Positions 1-7,389 of a stretch of DNA of 64,000 nt are shown piece after piece. Source of the DNA: Segatella copri DSM 18205. GTDB taxonomy: Bacteria; Bacteroidota; Bacteroidia; Bacteroidales; Bacteroidaceae. Where the stretch lies: positions 439,501 through 503,500 of the forward strand of contig NZ_CP102288.1 in NCBI RefSeq assembly GCF_025151535.1, written 5' to 3'. Under the pieces are notes generated by a model. The model saw only the letters and a program-made list of their open reading frames with translations. It was not told the DNA's origin and made no database searches. A program made the translations under genes and the position numbers. Every line of letters starts with the position of its first letter. Position 1 is the stretch's first letter.

Positions 1-587
1 TGGAGCACATTCTTGCTGATAACATCTTCGAGTTCGCTGATGATATAGGCATATACATCTGCAGCAGAAGACTTAGGATATCCTGTGTCTGCTGTGGTGA
101 GGAAGTCCTTCATGATAGGGACACCACCGAAGTTGTTTACCAGAAGATAATACTCGTAGGCTGCCAATACACGGGCTTCGCCTACAAGCTGCCCCTTAGT
201 CTTTTCATCAACTTGGGCTGTCTGTGCATAATATGACACAGAGTTGGCTGCACGTATACCTGAATAGAGGTAAGTATAGAGATTCTTGATATCCGTATTT
301 TCTGGAGTCAAGGTCTCGTAAGTGTTCAATGCCTCGTTCATCTTGTTACGGGCATCGGCATACATGTCTGTACCTGCTGAGAAACAGCTAGTGAACAGAG
401 GAGCTGCATAAACGTTTTGCAGATGCTGATAGGCATTATTGACGAGGTTGTTTAATCCCTCTTTTGTCGCAAAACTCTGTTTGGCAGTTACATTCGACTT
501 GTTGCTGGCATCCAGGAAGTCGCTGCAACTTGTCATGGTTCCCATGCAGCAGGCCGCCAATGCTACGCTATATAATATCTTTTTCAT
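1..587 (-). CDS. SusD/RagB-like nutrient-binding lipoprotein (partial, C-terminus outside window)
   Basis: This is the 5' part of a SusD-family gene read leftwards; 195 codons are visible before the window edge. The start at 587 gives a lipoprotein signal (MKKILYSVALAACCMGTMTS followed by CSDFLD), with the lipobox Cys near residue 21. The helical TPR-like N-terminal half of SusD follows (NLVNNAYQHLQN, then ARVLAAYEYYLLVNNFGGVP). SusD proteins are outer-membrane lipoproteins that cap a SusC transporter and bind glycan. The gene starts 24 bp after the stop of the SusC gene at 612-3887, so the two form a SusC-SusD pair and probably one transcript. The substrate is not readable from this part; the neighbourhood suggests pectin. 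Confidence 0.93.
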   Translation of the reverse strand, partial: MKKILYSVALAACCMGTMTSCSDFLDASNKSNVTAKQSFATKEGLNNLVNNAYQHLQNVYAAPLFTSCFSAGTDMYADARNKMNEALNTYETLTPENTDIKNLYTYLYSGIRAANSVSYYAQTAQVDEKTKGQLVGEARVLAAYEYYLLVNNFGGVPIMKDFLTTADTGYPKSSAADVYAYIISELEDVISKNVL

Positions 588-611
588 AATTGTTTACTTC
601 ATTTAATGAGA

Positions 612-3600
612 TTAGAACTTAAGATTTACACCAAACTGGTAGGTTACAGATGATGGACCGCCATTCTGCAGATTCTGTGATGCCCACTCTGGGTCGAAGC
701 CCTTGTAGTTGGTGAAGCAGAATGGGTTCAGAACGTTTACATAAACACGGAGATTTCTTATACCTACCTTGTTTACTACGCTCTTAGGTAATGTGTAACC
801 CAGGGTAATGTTCTTAACCTTGGTGAAAGAGGTCTTCTGATACTGGAAGCCTTCTCCCTTGGCTGAACCCTTGTCGCCGAAGTAACCACCAAAGGATGTA
901 TCGCTGTTGTTTGGATAAGGATACTTTCCGTAGTGGGTCTCTGTGGCGGTTGTAATCTCACCTGTTGCATGATCGATGATTGGTGCTCCCTTTGGTATGT
1001 AGTAATCCAGTTGCATGTGGGCATTACCACGGTCGCTAAACTTCATATACTTCTCATGGAAGTAGCTGCGTGACCAGAATCCGCTCTTTGTATAGAACAT
1101 GATAGAGAAGTCGAAACCCTTGAAGTAAACATTGGTAGTGAAACTACCTGTCCAGCGAGGATCTGTGCAGCCATAAATCTGCTTATCGTTGTCGTCAATC
1201 TTACCGTCATCGTTCCAGTCGTTTACTGCCATCTGACCTTCATACCACTTATACTTAGTGCCATACTTCTCGTAGAATTCCTTCAGGGTATAGTGCTTGT
1301 CACCATTCATGGTGTGCATGGTTACACCCTTGTCGGTGATGACATCGGTATGGGTATAGTCACGGAGTACATTCAGTGGCTCGCCGATAAACCAATTGTT
1401 GGCTACCTCATCAACTTTACCATTACTCAACTCCTTAATCTTGTTCCAGTTGCGGGCGAAGTTTACATTCGCACTCCAGGAGAAGTCTTTCTTGTTGATG
1501 ATGTTAAAGTTCAAACCGAGTTCAATACCTCTGTTCTGGACAGAACCTACATTGAAGGTTGAAGTCTTCTCACCAGTTTCGATAGGCACTGAACGTGACA
1601 TAATCTGACCATCAGAAAGACGGTTGTAGAAGTCGGCTGTTACATTGATGCGGTTTTTCAGGAAACTCAGGTCGAGACCGAGGTCAAACTCTTTAACCTT
1701 CTCCCAGATGAGTTCTGTATTTATCAATCCGTTAGGATAATAACCCTGTACCTCTTTGCCGTCAATGGTTACATAAGATGGACCTGTAGCAGAAGCGATA
1801 GTTACATAGTCACCCACATTGTTGTTACCGGTAACACCGTATGAAAGACGGAGTTTAGCATTGTCTAACCAGTTGTTGAACTGCTTCATCCAAGCTTCAT
1901 CTGAGATACGCCATGCTGCAGCTACAGAAGGGAACCAGCCCCATCGGTTGCCGTCTGCGAAGCGTGAACTGCCATCGGTACGGAGTGTAGCTGTAGCCAT
2001 GTAACGGCCCTTATAAGAATAGTTGGCACGGAAAGCGAATGACTCCAGTGATGACTCAGTATAAGAACTTGAGAGCGTCTTGTCGCCGCTGGCTGTTCCC
2101 AGATTGTGGAATGTAGTGTGGTCGCTGGCGATACCCTTGCCTTCTTCGTACTGATATTCTGTGTTACTCTTGTACAGTGAGAACAGTGCCATGGCGCCAA
2201 CGGTGTGGTCGCCAAATGTGCGGTTGTAGTCAAACTGGTTGTCCCACGTCCAGTCTACACGGGTTGTATTGGCAACAGAGCCGAAGTTGGTCTTGTTCTT
2301 CTGGTAGTAAGTTGAACCTACGTCGTTACCCTCGTTCAGACCTGTTGCATAGAAGATACCCTGGCGCTTGTGAGAGTAGTTTGGGGAGAAGGTGGTTGTA
2401 AACTTCAATCCCTTGATGATGTTGGCACGCAGGTAGAAGTTACCCATCAATCGGTACATCTTAGTCTCATTGGTATAGTTGCCGTCATTCAAATCGATGA
2501 GTGGGTTATATGTAGATGTAAACTGTGCATCTGAACCAAAGGCTGCCTTTGCTCCCGGGTTAGGAATCAGGTTGCCATCTGCATCTGTTGGAGAAACGAA
2601 TGGGTTAAAATAGAATGCATTCACGTATGGAGAATAAGTACCATCAGTACATACATCCTGGGTGCGGCTCATTGACATGTTAGTAGAGAAACCTGCCTCG
2701 AATATCTTGGAGAGCTTGGCATCCATTGCTCCCTTGAAGTTAAAACGCTCATAGTCGTTGCCTTTGAATACGTTCTCTTCTCCCTGATAACCCATACCTA
2801 CACGGTAGTTGATCTTATCTGTAGCACCGGCAGCACTGATAAAGTGGTTCTGCTGGGCGGCAGTGCGGGTAACCATCTTCTTCCAGTCGTAACCGTCGAA
2901 ACTTGGATCCATCATCAGGTCATAAAGTTTGGAGTCTTTGTAGCTGGTTGCTCCCTTGCGGGCAAGGAAGGCAGAATTCAAGTCGGTATTCTTGATGATG
3001 TAGTGTGGATGTCCTTCGGCATCTACACCCTTGCGGCTAGAGCCATCGTAGCTCTTACCATCGAGCGTGGTATATCTGGCAAAACGATAATCCATAAACT
3101 CGTTGGCATCCATAAACTCAGGCATGCGCGCCAACTTCTTGATACCATAATATCCGTCATAAGAGATGGTTGCCTTCTGTGCCTTGTCTGCACCCTTGCT
3201 GCCCTTGGTGGTAATCATGATGACACCGGCAGAGGCACGGGAACCATAGATGGCGGTAGAAGATGCATCTTTCAATACATCGATGCGGTCGATATCATCA
3301 GGATTGAGGAAGTCCATGTTGTCGCAAACTACACCATCGATAACATACAATGGCTGTGCCTGCTTGTTGATAGAAGCCTGTCCACGAACCTGAATATTGA
3401 AGCCTGCACCTGCGCGGCTACCAGACTGGGTGATGTTGACACCAGGAACAGAACCCTGCAGAGACTCTGCAAGATTGGTAGTACCACGAGCGGCTATCTT
3501 TTCAGAGTTGACAGATGCAATAGAGCCGGTTACGTCGCGTTTACGCATAGTACCATAACCAACGACAACGACCTCGTCAAGAGCTGCATTGTCATCTTCA

Positions 3601-3887
3601 AGTACGATGTTCCATGTTTTCTGACTTCCTACTTTTACTTTCTTAGGCTTGCAGCCGATGTAGCTGAAAGTCAAGACCGTATTAGGGTCTGCGTTCTGAA
3701 TGGTAAACTTACCGTCAAGGTCGGTGATGCCACCTGCCTTACCATTCTGGTCAGTAATGGTTACACCAATCATTGGGTCGCCATTAGCATCCTTAACGGT
3801 ACCTTGGATTGTTTTCTGTGCAAAGGCGAGGAAACAAACCGAACTCAAGGTCAGTGCCATGCTGGCACGTTTCAGTTGTTGATACAT
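612..3887 (-). CDS. SusC/RagA-type TonB-linked outer membrane transporter
   Basis: A 1091-residue TonB-dependent transporter, a normal length for SusC. Visible in order: signal peptide (1-23, ending AFA-Q), a carboxypeptidase-regulatory-like domain (about 27-97, GTVKDANGDPMIGVTI), a TonB-box-like stretch (DEVVVVGYG), the plug domain with the family signature YVIDGVV and VLKDASSTAIYGSRASAGV (to about 230), then the 22-strand barrel ending in F. SusC proteins import oligosaccharides across the outer membrane using TonB energy. A SusD gene follows 24 bp downstream. The promoter region carries the operator-like motif shared with two other genes here. Substrate is inferred to be a pectic oligosaccharide from context only. 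Confidence 0.95.
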   Translation of the reverse strand: MYQQLKRASMALTLSSVCFLAFAQKTIQGTVKDANGDPMIGVTITDQNGKAGGITDLDGKFTIQNADPNTVLTFSYIGCKPKKVKVGSQKTWNIVLEDDNAALDEVVVVGYGTMRKRDVTGSIASVNSEKIAARGTTNLAESLQGSVPGVNITQSGSRAGAGFNIQVRGQASINKQAQPLYVIDGVVCDNMDFLNPDDIDRIDVLKDASSTAIYGSRASAGVIMITTKGSKGADKAQKATISYDGYYGIKKLARMPEFMDANEFMDYRFARYTTLDGKSYDGSSRKGVDAEGHPHYIIKNTDLNSAFLARKGATSYKDSKLYDLMMDPSFDGYDWKKMVTRTAAQQNHFISAAGATDKINYRVGMGYQGEENVFKGNDYERFNFKGAMDAKLSKIFEAGFSTNMSMSRTQDVCTDGTYSPYVNAFYFNPFVSPTDADGNLIPNPGAKAAFGSDAQFTSTYNPLIDLNDGNYTNETKMYRLMGNFYLRANIIKGLKFTTTFSPNYSHKRQGIFYATGLNEGNDVGSTYYQKNKTNFGSVANTTRVDWTWDNQFDYNRTFGDHTVGAMALFSLYKSNTEYQYEEGKGIASDHTTFHNLGTASGDKTLSSSYTESSLESFAFRANYSYKGRYMATATLRTDGSSRFADGNRWGWFPSVAAAWRISDEAWMKQFNNWLDNAKLRLSYGVTGNNNVGDYVTIASATGPSYVTIDGKEVQGYYPNGLINTELIWEKVKEFDLGLDLSFLKNRINVTADFYNRLSDGQIMSRSVPIETGEKTSTFNVGSVQNRGIELGLNFNIINKKDFSWSANVNFARNWNKIKELSNGKVDEVANNWFIGEPLNVLRDYTHTDVITDKGVTMHTMNGDKHYTLKEFYEKYGTKYKWYEGQMAVNDWNDDGKIDDNDKQIYGCTDPRWTGSFTTNVYFKGFDFSIMFYTKSGFWSRSYFHEKYMKFSDRGNAHMQLDYYIPKGAPIIDHATGEITTATETHYGKYPYPNNSDTSFGGYFGDKGSAKGEGFQYQKTSFTKVKNITLGYTLPKSVVNKVGIRNLRVYVNVLNPFCFTNYKGFDPEWASQNLQNGGPSSVTYQFGVNLKF

Positions 3888-4034
3888 AACGATGTTTGTT
3901 TTGTAGGTTATTATTAATCTTGTTAAGTTTCTCTGGTCTAATTGAACTTACTAGCGATTAGTTGTTGTCGTGTTTGATTCTCAATAGATCATAAGGAATC
4001 TTCGATTTTTGGTTATAATCTTAGATTTCTGCTA

Positions 4035-4042
4035 CAAAGGTA
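4035..4042 (-). promoter_or_regulatory. -7 box upstream of the first SusC gene
   Basis: The minus strand reads TACCTTTG, matching the Bacteroidota -7 consensus TAnnTTTG, about 150 bp upstream of the SusC start at 3887. No TTG is seen about 20 bp further upstream, which would fit a promoter that needs an activator. Confidence 0.6.
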
Positions 4043-4082
4043 ATTAAAATTTTTAAATGTTGAATAAAATAAACGAAAAATC

Positions 4083-4099
4083 TAACGTAAACGTTTTCG
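4083..4099 (-). promoter_or_regulatory. Operator-like near-palindrome, copy 1 of 3
   Basis: The minus strand reads CGAAAACGTTTACGTTA. Its centre (AAACGTTT, between 4092 and 4093) lies 50.5 bp upstream of the edge of the -7 box. Two other copies (12814-12828 and 20979-20998) have the same relation to a -7 box. The shared core is GWAAACGWTTACGT. A central CG flanked by A and T runs resembles LacI-family operators, but the upstream position suits activation. No regulator gene for it is visible in the window. Confidence 0.55.
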
Positions 4100-4185
4100 G
4101 AAGTGTTGTTTCTACAATATAGCCTTTAATGGTGTTGATTCTGGCTTGCAAGTGAGGCTTATTTGATGGGGCAGGAGGTAGCCGG

Positions 4186-4271
4186 AATTACGTCACGACG
4201 TAGCATTTGCTGCGTCGCGACGCACTGGTTATTACGTCGGGACGCAGCAAATGCTACGTCGTGACGTAATT
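4186..4271. repeat. 37-bp inverted repeat with 12-nt loop
   Basis: The arms at 4186-4222 and 4235-4271 are reverse complements with a single mismatch (CGCGACG against CCCGACG). Each arm itself contains ACGTC/GACGT-type sub-palindromes. It lies in non-coding DNA upstream of the SusC promoter and no T-run follows, so it is not an obvious terminator. It could form a cruciform or a long RNA hairpin. Confidence 0.8.
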
Positions 4272-4278
4272 TCAGCAG

Positions 4279-4308
4279 CCCATGGTAAGCGGAGCCGCTT
4301 ACCATGGG
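4279..4308. repeat. 14-bp inverted repeat, palindromic
   Basis: CCCATGGTAAGCGG at 4279-4292 and its exact reverse complement at 4295-4308 are separated by 2 bp. It sits 8 bp after the 37-bp inverted repeat. Confidence 0.75.
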
Positions 4309-4549
4309 GCGTGGCAATAGGTGACAATAGGTGATAATAAAAATACCGCTTATTGCAACCCGTTATTCATTTATAATCAGAGAGTTATAGCACGAGTGGC
4401 AGATGTGACAACAAAATCGAAGAAAAAAAACGGTTCAATAAATTCGGGCTTTGAAGTAAGCTGATGAAACCATGCACTTCATAGCATGAGTTCTTACGTT
4501 TCATAGAGTCGCTACATACCGCTGTGCTGGCACCCAAATATGGCTGTGC

Positions 4550-4625
4550 TGGCTTGTAGATTCGACTGCGTTGGCTTGTAGATTCGACTGCGTTGGCTTG
4601 TAGATTCGACTGCGTTGGCTTGAAG
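4550..4625. repeat. 22-bp tandem repeat, three copies plus a partial
   Basis: Three identical units TGGCTTGTAGATTCGACTGC+GT start at 4550, 4572 and 4594; a fourth copy breaks off after TGGCTTG. A diverged half unit (tggctgtgc) precedes them. There is no credible reading frame through the block. Confidence 0.8.
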
Positions 4626-4774
4626 AGGTGTATTCGTAGCTCGAATGAGGCACTTTATTTGATAGAATGTAGCGGCTGAGTTCGCTGAATGAAACGTCTC
4701 TTTGGGTTCAAGGAGACGTCTCTTTTAGTTTAAAGAGATAGTTTCTTAGGTTGAAGGAGACAGCTTCTCGAAGG

Positions 4775-4858
4775 TTGCCACTAGGCTCAGCAGCTCTGCC
4801 GAGCCTAGTCAGCAGCTTTGCCGACTGCAGTCAGCAGGTCTGCTGAGCCTAGTGACAA
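4775..4858. repeat. 15-bp inverted repeat enclosing further CAGCAG/GCCGA repeats
   Basis: CACTAGGCTCAGCAG (4779-4793) and CTGCTGAGCCTAGTG (4840-4854) are exact reverse complements and extend outward with one mismatch (GTTG/CAAC). The 46-bp interior holds several more degenerate copies of the same words (AGCAGCTTTGCCGA, GAGCCTAGTCAGCAG). No gene is seen in 3888-5217. Confidence 0.7.
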
Positions 4859-4866
4859 CACCTTTT

Positions 4867-5065
4867 AATCGTACAACTACAACCCTTATAGTCGTACAAC
4901 CATACACCCTATAGTTGTACGACCATACACCCTTTAGTTGTACAACTATAACCCTTTCAGTCGTACAACCATACACCCTATAGTTGTACGACCATAACCC
5001 ATTTAGTTGTACAACTATAACCCTTTCAGTCGTACAACCATAACCTATTTAGTTGTACAACCATA
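4867..5065. repeat. Nine-copy, about 23-bp tandem array with GTTGTACAAC core
   Basis: Nine contiguous degenerate units follow the pattern A-G-T-Y-G-T-A-C-R-A-C-Y-A-T-A-A-C-C-C. The core GTTGTACAAC is palindromic, and several units carry GTCGTACAAC or GTTGTACGAC, keeping pairing potential through single changes. Units abut each other with no unique spacers, so this is not a CRISPR array. It ends directly against a strong hairpin with a T-run. Confidence 0.8.
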
Positions 5066-5118
5066 AACGCAAGCCCGCCAGGCGTACTTTTTACGCCTAG
5101 CGGGCTTGCGTTTTTTTT
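5065..5118 (+). terminator. Strong rho-independent-type hairpin, plus-strand orientation, no gene upstream
   Basis: The stem ACGCAAGCCCGC / GCGGGCTTGCGT continues into GGCGTA/TACGCC and is followed by eight T on the plus strand. No plus-strand gene precedes it; the only plus-strand sequence before it is the tandem array. It may end a non-coding transcript or insulate the SusC promoter region. Confidence 0.7.
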
Positions 5119-5134
5119 ACTTTCAGAACTTTCG

Positions 5135-5205
5135 CATGTGGTTCAAGAACGGGCTGAAGGCCCAAAAGCTTCTAGCCCAGAGCATGTGGGGCAAAATTTG
5201 CGAAA
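5135..5205. repeat. GGGCTGAAGGCCCAAAAGC-type dispersed palindromic element
   Basis: The block reads gggctgaaggcccaaaagct then tctagcccagagcatgtggg. A better preserved relative lies at 30604-30652 between trpC and trpF (ccctgaaagggcagaagctc then ctagcccagggcatcgccct). Both are non-coding and made of two small GC-rich hairpins around the words AAGCT and TAGCCCAG. Confidence 0.55.
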
Positions 5206-5217
5206 GTTTTGTTAATT

Positions 5218-5655
5218 TTATTGTTTCAATTTCTTAATCTCATCAATAGATAAGCCAGTTGATTTTGCAATGACGTCTATTGGAGTATTGTAGGTTAATA
5301 GGTTCAAAGCAATCTCTTTGCTTACCTTTTTGGCTTCTTTCTCCATAGCATGCTTATATACCGCATAATTGTCCCACATGACCATCATGCTGTTGTCGTA
5401 TTTCTCCTGTTCCTCTTTGGTCAGAGTCTTGGAGTCGGCGATTTCTGCCAGTCTCTTGAATATCTTATGCTGAGCCTCGAAAGGCATTTTTTCCAAAGTC
5501 TCCATATGCTTCAAATTATAAATCCAACAATCTAAAAACGTAGTACACTCTTCCTTAGGTACTATCGCTGCAAAGATACGCTTTTTATTCGTAACTTCCA
5601 AGAAATTAGCTGTAAAAATGAGATAGAGAATAGGAGAAAGTAAAAAAAGGTGCAA
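5218..5655 (-). pseudogene. C-terminal remnant of an Rpn/PD-(D/E)XK family putative transposase
   Basis: The open frame is 145 codons. From about residue 27 onwards it matches the C-terminal helical part of Rpn-type recombination-promoting nucleases, a family usually near 280-310 residues (CWIYNLKHMETLEKMPFEA, then AKSTGLSIDEIKKLK at the end). The N-terminal nuclease half with its PD-(D/E)XK motif is missing, and the first residues overlap the terminator of the neighbouring gene, so they are probably not authentic. A promoter-like pair lies inside the frame (5571-5601), so a shorter product starting at an internal Met (MEKMP or METLEK region) is possible. I treat it as a decayed element. Confidence 0.65.
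5571..5601 (-). promoter_or_regulatory. Promoter-like -33/-7 pair inside the Rpn remnant
   Basis: The minus strand carries TTG at 5601-5599 and TATCTTTG at 5578-5571 with a 20-bp spacer, a close match to the Bacteroidota consensus. If active it would express only the last 90 or so codons of the remnant. Confidence 0.45.
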
Positions 5656-5688
5656 TGCCCGATTTTTGATGAGGACATTGCACCTTTA
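5646..5688 (-). terminator. Terminator of the SusC-SusD-lipoprotein operon
   Basis: The minus strand forms AAAGGTGCAATG / CATTGCACCTTT followed by a T-run, 39 bp after the stop of the lipoprotein gene at 5727. A near-identical hairpin stem (GTGCAATATCC) ends the pectin methylesterase gene at 12916-12970. Confidence 0.75.
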
Positions 5689-5726
5689 ATTATATTAATT
5701 TATTTATCTGTCGGATGTAAGTACTA

Positions 5727-7325
5727 TTACTGTACAATCCAACGTGGGTCACCGAAATTACCATACTTACTCTGGTATTTGTCTTTGATGGTGAAATCAC
5801 CTGTTGAAGGTGATACCCAAAGATCTGCAGATGAAATATCTACAGGATCTCCAATATGCAACTTTGACTTCCAAGTGTATTCTTTGGTATAATATACATC
5901 AACGAATGGAGCGTTCTTGTAACTTGTTGCTGTTGCATCTGCCAACGCTGCACTCTGACCGATGAGGGTGTTGCTAAAGTTAGGAACAATATTGTTGTTC
6001 TTGTTGGTATCGATGAGATACTTGCCGCCCACAACTGCGTCATACAATGTACAGTGATCTACATTTACCTTTGTCATGCTGTTGGCTACAGCAATCATAG
6101 GACCTGCAGAGAGATTAGCGATGGTAGAGTTGGTGAGGTTTACTGTTTCCAACTGTGCCTCTGGAGCATCTTTACCTGCTGCCAACACACCATAAGAACC
6201 AATCTTATTGATTAAGCAGTTGTTGAAGTTGATGCTACCGATGGTAGGTTTTATTCCCTTCTGCAGACGGATGATACCACGGGTATTTTTGATATTACAC
6301 TTGTCGAACTGAATAGAACCGATGTTATCGTTCGTGTTCAAGTTGAGGATGTAGTCTGCGCTGTTGTCCTTATTCTCCAAGTTGAGGTTGTAGAAACGGA
6401 TGAGATCTTTCTCGCCCTCAATCTTGATTTCCTTTACCTTCCATATAGAAACGGCGCCAGATTCTCCCCAGAAGTATATGCTCTTGATGTTGGCAGGGAT
6501 GATGAGTCCCTTCTGTTCGCCAGTATCAGAACTTGTCATCTGGTAAGTTGCATTCTTAGGCATTACAATGACAACCTTGTCTGATGTTGCTTCCTTCAAG
6601 ATGGTACCCAGATCCTCGCCCTCGGCAAGAGTCATGACATCAAAGCCTTCAGGGTAAGCTTCTGTAGTCTTGAAAGAGTAAGTTCCTCTCAGGTTCTCCT
6701 TGTTCCACAACTTCACCTTGTATGAAGAGTTAGCCTTCAAGCCAGTGATAGTCAGCTTACCTGCTGCTACGGCCTCGGCAGTGAAGTCAACTTTGGTAGA
6801 ATCTTCTGAACTCTTGTAATAGTAAACAGCATCGATGGTCTTGCCTGCAATGAAGCTTACGGTAGCAGTGCTTGATGTTACATCAACACCTGTGATAATC
6901 TGTTCAGCCTTGGTTTTGAACTTAAACTTATCCAAGTATCTCCAGTTAGAAGACTTTCCGTCTAAACTGCGGCCCTTTATACGGATGTAGTACTCTGTGT
7001 TTCCATCCAGATTGTAGATGCTGTCAGGAGTATCTACAAATGAAGAGTCAACAACGCTATGTTCGGTGCCGCCCATAGGAATATCGTTGTAGAGAGAGTC
7101 TGTACTGTACTCAACGATGTAATAGTCAGTGTTTGGCATCTTCTTGAAGCTCACCTCAGCACGGTCGTCCAGAGGAGTAACCGAAAGTTCGATAGAGTGG
7201 AACAAGCGGTCGTAGCTAGCGTCAACACTCCAGTCATTGTCATCGGTACAAGATGTCAATGAGGCAAATCCCAGGAGCATGAATGCTCCGGAGATTGCGC
7301 TTTTATTTATTTTAGATAAATTCAT
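5727..7325 (-). CDS. Surface lipoprotein with FN3-like and DUF4957/DUF5123-type domains
   Basis: 532 residues. A lipoprotein signal ends at LLGFASLTSC (Cys at about 26). Two fibronectin-III-like segments follow (about 45-145, with YYIVEYSTD and TEYYIRIKG; and about 150-225). The C-terminal half is a right-handed beta-helix-like region with repeated N-rich rungs (IQFDKCNIKN, INFNNCLINK, VNLTNSTIAN, VNVDHCTLYD), as in DUF4957/DUF5123 proteins of pectin loci. It is the third gene after SusC2 and SusD2 (65 bp gap) and occupies the usual place of a surface glycan-binding protein. It probably binds pectic chains; an enzymatic role is not excluded because pectin enzymes share the beta-helix fold. 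Confidence 0.8.
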   Translation of the reverse strand: MNLSKINKSAISGAFMLLGFASLTSCTDDNDWSVDASYDRLFHSIELSVTPLDDRAEVSFKKMPNTDYYIVEYSTDSLYNDIPMGGTEHSVVDSSFVDTPDSIYNLDGNTEYYIRIKGRSLDGKSSNWRYLDKFKFKTKAEQIITGVDVTSSTATVSFIAGKTIDAVYYYKSSEDSTKVDFTAEAVAAGKLTITGLKANSSYKVKLWNKENLRGTYSFKTTEAYPEGFDVMTLAEGEDLGTILKEATSDKVVIVMPKNATYQMTSSDTGEQKGLIIPANIKSIYFWGESGAVSIWKVKEIKIEGEKDLIRFYNLNLENKDNSADYILNLNTNDNIGSIQFDKCNIKNTRGIIRLQKGIKPTIGSINFNNCLINKIGSYGVLAAGKDAPEAQLETVNLTNSTIANLSAGPMIAVANSMTKVNVDHCTLYDAVVGGKYLIDTNKNNNIVPNFSNTLIGQSAALADATATSYKNAPFVDVYYTKEYTWKSKLHIGDPVDISSADLWVSPSTGDFTIKDKYQSKYGNFGDPRWIVQ

Positions 7326-7389
7326 GATTATTCAAATTTTATCTTTGATTAGAATGGTTGATGAATTGCTTTTCTGTAGCAATCGCTTA

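Noticed and set aside
2844..3917. A 357-codon plus-strand open frame
   Set aside because: It lies entirely antisense to the SusC gene, has Cys- and Val-rich composition typical of antisense reading, and no promoter or homology is recognised.
4867..5065. Possible CRISPR array
   Set aside because: Units abut without unique spacers, vary in sequence, and no cas genes are present.
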